Source: CAZLYF01 sp964586835 (GTDB lineage Bacteria; Bacillota; Clostridia; Christensenellales; Aristaeellaceae). From it: a stretch of 16,055 nt of DNA. Below are positions 1-6,556 of this stretch, one piece after another. Each line of letters opens with the position of its first letter. Position 1 is the first letter of the stretch. The notes under the pieces are model-generated. The model did no database searches. It was given only the letters and a program-made list of their open reading frames with translations, and was not told the origin of the DNA. Made by a program: the position numbers and the translations under genes. The DNA lies in assembly GCA_964586835.1 (NCBI GenBank), contig CAZPIC010000044.1, forward strand, positions 1 through 16,055, given 5' to 3'.

Positions 1-59
1 CCTTGTGATTTCTTCGTATCTCGACCTTTTCGGTCATGCCTGTGAATAATCTAGGATAA
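1..59 (+). repeat. Left copy of a 59-bp inverted repeat (probable IS end)
   Basis: Matches the reverse complement of 15903-15961 at 55 of 59 positions; the match stops sharply after GAATAATCTAGGATAA. It contains a small hairpin, GACC-ttttc-GGTC, at 23-35. The abrupt inner edge, and a transposase pseudogene that starts mid-protein at base 60, suggest this is the end of an inserted element whose body lies left of the window. I do not recognise the element family. Confidence 0.75.
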
Positions 60-1010
60 GGTGTGTCTTCCCACAACCCATTGGAAAGGGTGTTTAAGCG
101 GGTGGACGGTAGGGCATTCGAGCGCTGCTTCATCTCTGTGAATGAAATGGATCTGTCAGGAAGCTCCACCTCAGCGGACAGCGATCGACAGGAGGTCAAT
201 GAATGACAGCATCGACCATGCAAAGAGCCAAAATCCCTTTCCTTTCATCAGCACCCGGATGAGAGGAGAACAGTCCGTGTCGGAGAGTGACGTAAAAGAG
301 CAATGAAATCGCGATGATCCCATGAGGCATGTCCTCAACGAAAGCATGATGAGGATTGATTCCATGGGAACCCAAAAGAGAAGCGTTGAGAAGATCGTCT
401 CCGGCGGGCAGAAGATTGGGTTACATCTCAAGAAGATGCAGACCACCTTGATGGAGGAGGAACAGACCTCTTCTGAGGGGGAATTCAAAGAGAGTTTTCG
501 AGAATACACCCACGAGCACCATAAGACGCCGGAGAAAGGCTATCGCTGCATCAAAAGACGGGAGGTCCAACTGCGGAGCGCACCCATGTGTGTCCAAAAT
601 GGAAAGAAGACTGGTCAAAATAGGGCAGGATCGAAAGAGTCTGGCACAGGGTCATCAAGCAAGCGAAAAAAACAGCAGAGGCAGTATGACGAGTCTGAAT
701 GAAAATACGCTGCGGTTGACCAAGGCAGTCAGGAATCACTGGGGCTTTGAAAGCGGGCACGGGTCTTTAGATATCGTACGAGACGAAGCTGTCGGATCGC
801 CCGCACGAAAATCAGTCCCAGGAATCGGGCTGTATAAAAAAGGAAAGCACTCCATAGACTCCGCACAGACAGCTTTTTTAAAATACAACCGGTCTCCGGA
901 AACGGTTCAAATCCGACAGAAACCTGAACTACCTGGAAAGCATGAGCCAGGACATGCGAGGGTTCGTTAGCAGTTCATCACAAGGATGGATCCTGAACGC
1001 TCATGCGTAA
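60..1010 (+). pseudogene. ISAs1/H-repeat family transposase, 5'-truncated and frameshifted
   Basis: Reading across frames gives an ordered series of stretches typical of ISAs1-family DDE transposases. SSHNPLERVFKRVDGRAFER (66-125) matches the N-terminal 'SHDTFGRVF' region. KSNEIAMIP (296-322) matches the 'KSNEI..IP' motif. RIDSMGTQKRSVEKIV (from 352) matches the 'IDAMG.Q..IAEKIV' block with the second catalytic Asp. IERVWHRVIKQAKK follows (about 633-680), then TSLNENTLRLTKAVRNHWGF (689-748) with the conserved HWGxE Glu at 749. LNYLESM near the end (about 924-944) matches the usual C-terminus. At least four frame changes and several stops make it non-functional. The first part of the protein is missing; the gene begins exactly where the terminal repeat ends, so a second element probably truncated it. 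Family assignment is from motif recognition, not a search. Confidence 0.75.
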
Positions 1011-1017
1011 ACCCAGG
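998..1017 (+). mobile_element. Probable right end of the ISAs1-like remnant
   Basis: The bases CGCTCATGCGTAAACCCAGG overlap and follow the transposase stop codon (1008-1010). They resemble, from memory, the CATGCGT...CCC-type right terminal repeat of ISAs1/H-repeat elements. No matching left terminal repeat remains because the 5' end was lost at base 59/60, so the exact boundary is uncertain. Confidence 0.4.
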
Positions 1018-1028
1018 CTCACGGGTGA

Positions 1029-1057
1029 TTGCCCGCAACCAGCCAAAGGGGTATACT
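1029..1057 (+). promoter_or_regulatory. Sigma-A-type promoter for ychF
   Basis: TTGCCC (1029-1034), a 17-bp spacer and TATACT (1052-1057) match the housekeeping consensus at 4/6 and 5/6 positions. The predicted start near 1064 leaves a short leader of about 26 nt. The promoter lies just outside the ISAs1-like remnant, so it probably belongs to the native gene. Confidence 0.6.
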
Positions 1058-1089
1058 CTTATTGATTACCTTCCGAGGAGATCTGGTTC

Positions 1090-2187
1090 ATGAAGCTTGG
1101 CATCATCGGGCTTCCCAATGTAGGAAAAAGCACCCTGTTCAACGCGCTCACACATGCCGGTGCAGCCGTCGGAAACTATCCCTTCTGCACCATCGACCGC
1201 AACACCGGGGTCGTCAGTGTGCCGGATAAGCGGGTCACTACACTCGCAGGCATCTTTCACGGTAGAAAGTCTGTGCAGGCGACGGTAGAATTTGTGGATA
1301 TCGCGGGCCTCGTCAAAGGTTCCAGTAAGGGTGAGGGTCTGGGCAACCGATTCCTGTCCCATATCCGAGAAGTGGACGCCATCGTGCATGTCGTAAGGTG
1401 CTTTGAAGACGAGAATATCGCACATGTGGACGGCAGTATTGACCCAGTGCGGGACATCAGCGTCATCAATCTGGAGCTTGTCCTGGCTGACCTGGAGGCT
1501 GTCCAGCGCAGGAGCGAAAAAGCTCTCAAGCTGATCAAGACCGGGGAACCCAGGTACGCGAGAGAAGCGGAGCTCGCCTCCAGAGTGCTGAAGCATCTTG
1601 AACAAGGCCTGCCCGCGCGCAGCTGCGTTCTGGATGCAGAAGACAAGGACATCGTCGACAGCTGGCATCTTTTAACTGCCAAACCTGTCATATACGCGGC
1701 CAATATTGCAGAATCAGATCTTGGCAGGGACCCGGACGACATTCCTTTTGTCCGAGATGTGCGCAAAGTGGCCACGATGGAAGACGCGAAAATGCTTGTG
1801 ATCAGCGCTGAGATCGAACAACAGATTGCAGCGCTGGATCCGGAAGAACAAACGCAGTTCCTGAAAGACCTGGAGATTGGAGAGAGCGGGCTAGACAGGC
1901 TGATCAAGGCCTGTTATCAGCTCTTAGGCCTGATTTCCTTCCTGACGATAGGCGAGGACGAGTGCCGGGCATGGACCATCCGGAAAGGGACCAGCGCCCA
2001 GCAGGCTGCGGGAAAGATCCATACCGACTTTGAACGCGGGTTCATCCGTGCTGAGATCGTCCCCTATGACACGCTCATTTCTCTTGGCAGCCTAGCCCAG
2101 TGCCGCGAAAAGGGCCTTGTCCGAAGTGAAGGTCGGGACTATGTGATGCAGGACGGGGACGTAACGCTCTTCAGGTTCAATGTGTAG
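1090..2187 (+). CDS. ychF: Redox-regulated ATPase YchF (OLA1/Obg family)
   Basis: YchF is a universally conserved cytoplasmic Obg-family P-loop protein that binds ATP rather than GTP, associates with ribosomes and modulates translation and oxidative-stress responses. At 365 residues the length is normal. Visible features are the P-loop GLPNVGKST (7-15), switch II DIAGL (70-74) followed by the glycine-rich VKGSSKGEGLGN, and NIAE (205-208) in place of the GTPase NKxD motif, which is the YchF hallmark behind its ATP preference. SAEIE follows (239-243), and a C-terminal TGS domain spans about 281-364. The start has a GAGGAG site at 1075-1080, nine bases upstream. The next gene begins 9 bp after the stop, so the two are probably co-transcribed. 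Nothing looks damaged. Confidence 0.97.
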   Translation: MKLGIIGLPNVGKSTLFNALTHAGAAVGNYPFCTIDRNTGVVSVPDKRVTTLAGIFHGRKSVQATVEFVDIAGLVKGSSKGEGLGNRFLSHIREVDAIVHVVRCFEDENIAHVDGSIDPVRDISVINLELVLADLEAVQRRSEKALKLIKTGEPRYAREAELASRVLKHLEQGLPARSCVLDAEDKDIVDSWHLLTAKPVIYAANIAESDLGRDPDDIPFVRDVRKVATMEDAKMLVISAEIEQQIAALDPEEQTQFLKDLEIGESGLDRLIKACYQLLGLISFLTIGEDECRAWTIRKGTSAQQAAGKIHTDFERGFIRAEIVPYDTLISLGSLAQCREKGLVRSEGRDYVMQDGDVTLFRFNV

Positions 2188-2196
2188 GAAGGGCTT

Positions 2197-3204
2197 ATGA
2201 GTAAAATCACCTACGTGCTCGGGCGACTTCAGAAGATGGACTATGCTCAGCTGTGGGCGGTCATCGACCAGATCGCGAAAGCCTCCAGCCACAGCCGATT
2301 CAGGATTGCCCAGGATATGTTTTATTGCGCGCTGAAGTACAACGCGGGATACGTGGATTACAGGATCGCCCAGATGTATCGCCTAAACAACGAGCAGCGC
2401 GGCAGCGTCATCACTCGCGGCATCAACAACAAGCTCGTGCGCAGCCTGAACGACAAGTCCTACTGGCATTGCTTTGACGACAAAGGCGAATTCAACCGCC
2501 TCTTCGCCCAGTGGGTCAGCCGGGACTGGATTCGTTTAAGCAGCACGCTGACGCCGGATACCCTTAGACGCTTTCTTGAAGGCCGAGAATCCGTGTTCTT
2601 CAAGCCCCTCACCGGGTCCAGCGGCCAAGGCATCCGCAAGTTCACCCGCAAAGACTGGAACGATCCTGACACCTTCCATCGGACCCTCCAGTCGATGGGC
2701 GACGCCCTTCTTGAGGACTGCATCGTACAACACCCCAGAATGGCTGAGCTCTTCCCTGGCTCGGTGAACACCACACGCATCGCAACGATCCTTGGGACGA
2801 AGGCAGAAGGCGTCGTATACGCTTTTGTGCGTATTGGCAATGGAAAAGTTGTGGACAATGTGGACACCGGCGGCATGGCAGCCCGTGTAGATCTTGAGAC
2901 GGGAAGGCTGATGACTCCGGCGGCGGACAAGCAGGGCAATGTGTTTGAAAGGCATCCGATCACCGGCATCCCGATCCCGGGGTTCGAACTTCCATTTTTT
3001 AAGGAGGCTGTAGAGATGTGCCTCCAGGCGATGCGCGTTGTTCCTCAGGTACGCTATGTCGCTTGGGACGTGGCGATGACCGCCCGCGGTCCCACCCTGA
3101 TTGAGGGTAACTCCTTTCCCAGCCATGCTGTGCCTCAGTTCGCCGCCCACTATCCGGACGGCATCGGCATCCTGCCCGAATTTCAAAAATACGTCGACCT
3201 GTAG
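2197..3204 (+). CDS. Sugar-transfer-associated ATP-grasp domain protein
   Basis: A 335-residue protein whose C-terminal two thirds fit the ATP-grasp fold, closest to the 'sugar-transfer associated ATP-grasp' family, whose members are often encoded in polysaccharide or cell-envelope loci. Visible features are the nucleotide-binding Lys in FFKPLTGSSGQGIRKF (134-149), the hinge LLEDCIVQHP (171-180), VNTTRIATI with Arg194, and the metal-binding end VAWDVAMT...LIEGNSFP with Asp291, Glu303 and Asn305. The N-terminal 110 residues are helical and lack a signal or membrane segment, so it is probably cytoplasmic. ATP-grasp enzymes join a carboxylate to an amine or thiol; the substrate here cannot be read from sequence. 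AGGAAGGG precedes the start. It sits 9 bp behind ychF, probably in one transcript, but no sugar-transferase genes adjoin it. Confidence 0.85.
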   Translation: MSKITYVLGRLQKMDYAQLWAVIDQIAKASSHSRFRIAQDMFYCALKYNAGYVDYRIAQMYRLNNEQRGSVITRGINNKLVRSLNDKSYWHCFDDKGEFNRLFAQWVSRDWIRLSSTLTPDTLRRFLEGRESVFFKPLTGSSGQGIRKFTRKDWNDPDTFHRTLQSMGDALLEDCIVQHPRMAELFPGSVNTTRIATILGTKAEGVVYAFVRIGNGKVVDNVDTGGMAARVDLETGRLMTPAADKQGNVFERHPITGIPIPGFELPFFKEAVEMCLQAMRVVPQVRYVAWDVAMTARGPTLIEGNSFPSHAVPQFAAHYPDGIGILPEFQKYVDL

Positions 3205-3274
3205 CAAACAACCGCAGCTCGCTGCAAGATATGGCCTGATTTTCCCGTTATATGATCAGTTGACAGAACATGGC

Positions 3275-3280
3275 AAGGAG
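3275..3280 (+). promoter_or_regulatory. Ribosome binding site that fixes the start of the repeat protein
   Basis: AAGGAG ends at 3280, eight bases before ATG 3289. An in-frame GTG at 3280 overlaps this site and so is not a plausible start; ATG 3289 is chosen. Confidence 0.75.
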
Positions 3281-3288
3281 TGGACACC

Positions 3289-5070
3289 ATGGATTTTTTA
3301 AAAACTCTTCTCATCTATATGACCGTGCTGTTCTCTTCAGCCGTTCAGATGACCCCTTCTCTGACGCCTCAGCCTACGGCGCTTCAAACCCCAACGCCCG
3401 TCCTGACGCCTGCTCTGACGCCTACGGTGGCCCCAACCCCTTCACCCACGGCAACGCCCCTGAGCCTGCCGACACTGTACACGGGCGACCGCGGCGAGAA
3501 TGTCAGGGTGATGCAACTCAGGCTCAAGGAGTTAGGCTACCTGTCTGGCGCGGCGGATGGCGTATTTGGCCAACAGACGCGTCGCGCGGTGGAGCGTTTT
3601 CAATACTACAACAACCTGTCCGTTGACGGTATTGCCGGGCCGAAGACACTTAGCAGGCTGTACTACGATCCCGATGTCGTCTTCGCGCCTGTGGACGTGA
3701 CCCCCACGCCTTCGCCACAGGTGGTCACAGTACAGATTCCCGTATACTACTACAGCACCACGGGTGCCCGCCTCGCGACCGATTCGATCCTTCTTCCGGT
3801 GGGCAGCACAACCGTCCGCGCGAAAAACAACTTGGTTCCCTCCGGTTATGTCCTGATCAGCCAGCGGGATATTCCGGTAACGGTCTTCTCTGCTGGCTAC
3901 GCATCTCCGTCTTCTGTCATATTCACTTACCGTCCACCTGAAACGACCCCTGTTCCGACGCCATTGACCATCAGCGTGCCGGTATACTACCTATCGGAAA
4001 CCGGGACCACCCTGTACCTGGACTATGTTTCCTGTGCTGCGGGACAGATCAATATCCTCTACGCGGTGGATGCCAGGGTACCCGCAGGCTATACGCTCAT
4101 CTCGCCCCGCAGCGTACTTGTCAATGTATCCGCGTCCGGAGTACCGTCTCCCCCTTCCGTGACCTTTACTTACAGATCCCCCGCGCCTACACCCACGCCT
4201 ACACCCACACCTACACCTACACCTACACCTACACCCACACCTACGCCTACGCCTACACCTACACCCACACCTACACCTACACCCACACCTACGCCTACGC
4301 CTACACCTACACCTACACCTACACCTACATTCACGCCTGAGCCTACCCCCGAGCCCACGCCTGAGCCTACCCCCGAGCCCACGCCTGAACCCACGCCTGA
4401 GCCTACCCCCGAGCCTACGCCTGAACCCACGCCTGAACCCACGCCTGAACCCACGCCTGAGCCTACCCCCGAGCCTACGCCTGAACCCACGCCTGAGCCT
4501 ACCCCCGAACCTACGCTTGAACCCACGCCTGAACCCACGCCTGAGCCTACCCCCGAGCCTACGCCCGAGCCTACGCTTGAACCCACGCCTGAGCCTACGC
4601 CTGTTCCGATCAGCGCGTTGCTCCCGATCCCCTCTTCGACATCCCTCGCAGAGGGCGGCTATGAGGTGTACACGGGGCCGGCCACCAGCTATGTTCAGAC
4701 AGACGCCACCACCGCAGAGGCGGAGACCTGTGTGGTCTACGGCGCCGAGGGAGGCTGGGTCATGATTGGCTATGCTCCCCACGGCAGCAACCACCGTGTC
4801 GGGTTTGTCGAAGCGGCAGCCTTCGGTGGTGAAAGTTTCACTGAGCTTATGCTCGACTACGCGGAAACGACGGTGAAGGGAGCCACGGCATTCACCACAG
4901 ATCCAGTCACCGGCGACCCGGGCGCCATCCTGGCCACGCTTGGTGCTGGAGACAGGGTATACATCCTTGCCCATATGTCCGACAACGATGTGTGGGCCTA
5001 TATCGAGATCCAGGACTTCTTCTCAGGACAGCCAGCGCGGGGCTTTGTGGAGAGATCGCAACTCAACTGA
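3289..5070 (+). CDS. Exported PT/EPTP-repeat protein with peptidoglycan-binding, MucBP-like and SH3-like domains
   Basis: A modular 593-residue surface or secreted protein. A short hydrophobic N-terminus (LLIYMTVLFSSAVQ) acts as signal or anchor. A Pro/Thr linker leads to a PG_binding_1 domain at about 64-125 (RGENVRVMQLRLKELGYL ... GVFGQQTRRAV ... GIAGPKT), which should hold it to cell-wall peptidoglycan. Two MucBP-like repeats follow (about 145-215 and 225-296), both with the pattern 'I.VPVYY.S.TG..L', 'VP.GY.LIS.R', '.SV.FTYR'. Next come about 48 residues of alternating Thr-Pro, about 90 residues of Glu-Pro-Thr-Pro with occasional Leu swaps, and two C-terminal SH3-like domains (about 440-593). 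It probably spans the wall and displays binding domains outside. There is no sortase motif and no catalytic domain. It may be transcribed alone: 84 bp separate it from the preceding gene. Confidence 0.85.
   Translation: MDFLKTLLIYMTVLFSSAVQMTPSLTPQPTALQTPTPVLTPALTPTVAPTPSPTATPLSLPTLYTGDRGENVRVMQLRLKELGYLSGAADGVFGQQTRRAVERFQYYNNLSVDGIAGPKTLSRLYYDPDVVFAPVDVTPTPSPQVVTVQIPVYYYSTTGARLATDSILLPVGSTTVRAKNNLVPSGYVLISQRDIPVTVFSAGYASPSSVIFTYRPPETTPVPTPLTISVPVYYLSETGTTLYLDYVSCAAGQINILYAVDARVPAGYTLISPRSVLVNVSASGVPSPPSVTFTYRSPAPTPTPTPTPTPTPTPTPTPTPTPTPTPTPTPTPTPTPTPTPTPTPTPTFTPEPTPEPTPEPTPEPTPEPTPEPTPEPTPEPTPEPTPEPTPEPTPEPTPEPTPEPTPEPTLEPTPEPTPEPTPEPTPEPTLEPTPEPTPVPISALLPIPSSTSLAEGGYEVYTGPATSYVQTDATTAEAETCVVYGAEGGWVMIGYAPHGSNHRVGFVEAAAFGGESFTELMLDYAETTVKGATAFTTDPVTGDPGAILATLGAGDRVYILAHMSDNDVWAYIEIQDFFSGQPARGFVERSQLN
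4186..4329 (+). repeat. In-frame 6-bp tandem repeat encoding (Pro-Thr)n
   Basis: A 144-bp run of 6-bp units (CCTACA, CCCACA, CCTACG variants) encodes an uninterrupted alternation of Pro and Thr. The units differ only at third positions. Such an array is prone to replication slippage and assembly collapse; unit changes would keep the frame. Confidence 0.9.
4333..4602 (+). repeat. In-frame 12-bp tandem repeat encoding (Glu-Pro-Thr-Pro)n
   Basis: About 22 units of 12 bp (GAGCCTACCCCC and GAACCCACGCCT types, mixed) encode Glu-Pro-Thr-Pro, with Leu replacing Pro in a few units. The alternation of two unit types in blocks suggests expansion by duplication of longer segments. It probably forms an extended, acidic, stiff spacer. 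Confidence 0.9.
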
Positions 5071-5091
5071 TGTCTGTCGCATCTTCATCAA

Positions 5092-5126
5092 GCGGCCGGC
5101 TCGGGACACGCCCCGTTCACGGCCGC
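5092..5126 (+). terminator. Hairpin after the repeat-protein gene (weak terminator candidate)
   Basis: GCGGCCG (5092-5098) pairs with CGGCCGC (5120-5126), with an inner CGGG/CCCG pairing in the loop. It lies 21 bp past the stop codon. No T-run follows, so classical intrinsic termination is uncertain. The rest of 5071-5267 shows no gene. Confidence 0.35.
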
Positions 5127-5267
5127 CTCCTTCATACATAGCGTGAGAGCGGCAGGTGTTCTCACTGTATTCCAATGCGATTCTAATGCGTCCTGCCTTA
5201 CTGTCTCATCTACCTGTACTATGCTGAAGCTGTCTCGGAAGGTAATGAGCACAAGGAGGAGGAGAAG

Positions 5268-5804
5268 ATGGATCACTTCGAGATGGTGGAAAAGCTACGG
5301 GAGAAGGCACAGGTATCCTATGAGGAAGCGAAGCAGGCGTTAGAAGTATCGGATTGGGACCTGTTGGATGCACTGGTCTTCCTGGAAAGCGAAGGAAAGA
5401 TTCGACCAGAGGTCAAAGAGGGGTATTCCACCAGGAGAGAGCCCCCACTGGACAGGCGCGGTGCCGCTCATATCGGTCCAGGCATCTTTCGCCGCCTGGC
5501 GGGCGCTCTGTCCAGGCTGGTCTCTAAAGGCAACAAGATCGACTTTGAGGTTCGAAAAAAGGGTGCTGTCGTGTTTACGCTTCCCCTGACCGCCCTGATT
5601 TTGCTGCTTATCTTTCTGTTCTGGTTTTCAATGGTCGCGCTTGTCGTCGGCCTTTTCTTCGGGCTGCGCTATTCGCTCAAAGGTCCCGGTGGCGTAAAGC
5701 CGGTCAACAAGGCGATGGACAGGGCAGCCCAGGCTGTGGAAAGCATCCGCAGCGGCATGTCAGGGAACAACCGACAGGACGACCATGCTGAAGACGCTGG
5801 ATAA
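5268..5804 (+). CDS. DUF4342 membrane protein with N-terminal UBA-like domain
   Basis: 178 residues. The N-terminal 45 residues (VSYEEAKQALEVSDWDLLDA, about 16-35) form a UBA/TS-N-like three-helix domain like that of EF-Ts and nascent-chain factors. A linker follows, and residues about 88-138 fit DUF4342: a basic FEVRKKG segment, then the hydrophobic LPLTALILLLIFLF...VALVVGLFFGLRY stretch that should cross or enter the membrane. The tail is polar. A very strong site, AGGAGGAGGAG, precedes the start. The function of the family is unknown. A terminator separates it from the response regulator 72 bp downstream. From memory, DUF4342 genes often sit beside two-component systems in Clostridia, so a link to the kinase is plausible but unproven. 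Confidence 0.85.
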   Translation: MDHFEMVEKLREKAQVSYEEAKQALEVSDWDLLDALVFLESEGKIRPEVKEGYSTRREPPLDRRGAAHIGPGIFRRLAGALSRLVSKGNKIDFEVRKKGAVVFTLPLTALILLLIFLFWFSMVALVVGLFFGLRYSLKGPGGVKPVNKAMDRAAQAVESIRSGMSGNNRQDDHAEDAG

Positions 5805-5816
5805 CAAGCCGAAGAG

Positions 5817-5848
5817 GGGGTGCGTACCTAGAACCGCGCCCCATTTTT
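5817..5848 (+). terminator. Intrinsic terminator after the DUF4342 gene
   Basis: GGGGTGCG (5817-5824) pairs with CGCGCCCC (5835-5842) as eight base pairs including one G-U, followed by ATTTTT. It lies in the 71-bp gap before the response regulator, so it may be leaky or may act as an attenuator for the two-component genes. Confidence 0.65.
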
Positions 5849-5875
5849 CCGTCTCCAGCAGGGAAGGACGGTAAT

Positions 5876-6556
5876 ATGCACAAGATCCTCCTGGTGGAGG
5901 ACGAACCGAAGATCTCTCGGTTTCTAGAGCTTGAGCTGACCCACGAAGGCTATGCTGTTGAGATCGCTCGAGATGGCCGGACAGGTCTGGAGCTTGCGGA
6001 GAAAGGCAACTATGACCTGCTGCTCCTGGACATCATGCTTCCCGGGCTCAACGGCATGGAGGTGCTCAGGAGGTTGCGTCGCATGTCCGACATTCCCGTC
6101 ATCCTGTTGACAGCGCGCGATGCGGTCATGGACAAGGTGAGCGGGCTGGACATGGGTGCAGACGACTACATCACCAAACCCTTTTCCATCGAAGAGCTCC
6201 TGGCACGCATCCGGACCGCACTGCGAAAAAAACCGAAAGCCCAGCCACAGGCGCTTCAAGTCGGGATGCTGCGCATGGATGTTGCGCAGCACCGTGTCAG
6301 CCTAGGCGGCACGGAAATCGAACTGACCGCCCGCGAGTTTTCCCTACTGAAGTGCCTGATGGAAAACCCTTCCATCGTGCTTTCACGCGATACGCTGGTG
6401 GAGTGCGTGTGGGGGTTTGACTATATGGGCGAGACCAACATCGTCGATGTATATATCAGATACCTCCGCTCAAAGATCGACGACGCGCATGGAGTCAGGC
6501 TTATCCATACGGTGCGCGGTGTAGGCTACACCCTTCGGCTGGAGCAGAGCGAATGA
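5876..6556 (+). CDS. OmpR/PhoB-family response regulator (ArlR/CsrR-like)
   Basis: 226 residues, the usual length. The receiver domain (about 2-117) has the acidic pair Glu8-Asp9, phosphoacceptor Asp52 in LLLLDIMLPG, switch Thr79 and Lys101 in ITKPF, so it should be phosphorylated normally. The C-terminal winged helix (about 130-222) shows ELTAREFSLLKCLMENP, SRDTLVECVWG, the recognition region NIVDVYIRYLRSKID and the wing VRGVGYTLR. It binds DNA to regulate transcription; targets are not visible. AAGGA at 5864-5868 precedes the start. Its stop codon overlaps the start of the histidine kinase gene by four bases (ATGA), which implies translational coupling and a cognate pair. No separate promoter is obvious in the short gap upstream, so transcription may depend on read-through or on a promoter near the terminator. 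Confidence 0.93.
   Translation: MHKILLVEDEPKISRFLELELTHEGYAVEIARDGRTGLELAEKGNYDLLLLDIMLPGLNGMEVLRRLRRMSDIPVILLTARDAVMDKVSGLDMGADDYITKPFSIEELLARIRTALRKKPKAQPQALQVGMLRMDVAQHRVSLGGTEIELTAREFSLLKCLMENPSIVLSRDTLVECVWGFDYMGETNIVDVYIRYLRSKIDDAHGVRLIHTVRGVGYTLRLEQSE

Noticed and set aside
322..702. 126-codon open frame considered as an intact gene
   Set aside because: It is only the middle part of the frameshifted ISAs1-like transposase; the family motifs continue in other frames on both sides.
4170..4586. Long open frame on the minus strand encoding Gly-Ser-Gly-Val and Gly-Val repeats
   Set aside because: It is the mirror of the CCT/ACN repeat codons of the plus-strand gene. It has no ribosome binding site or domain, and the plus frame has clear flanking domains.
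4186..4602. Regular repeats considered as a CRISPR array
   Set aside because: Units are 6 and 12 bp with no spacers and remain in frame inside a protein-coding gene; no cas genes nearby.
3991..4974. 327-codon minus-strand open frame across the repeat protein gene
   Set aside because: Arg/Gly-rich low-complexity translation caused by the antisense of the Pro/Thr/Glu repeats; no family pattern.
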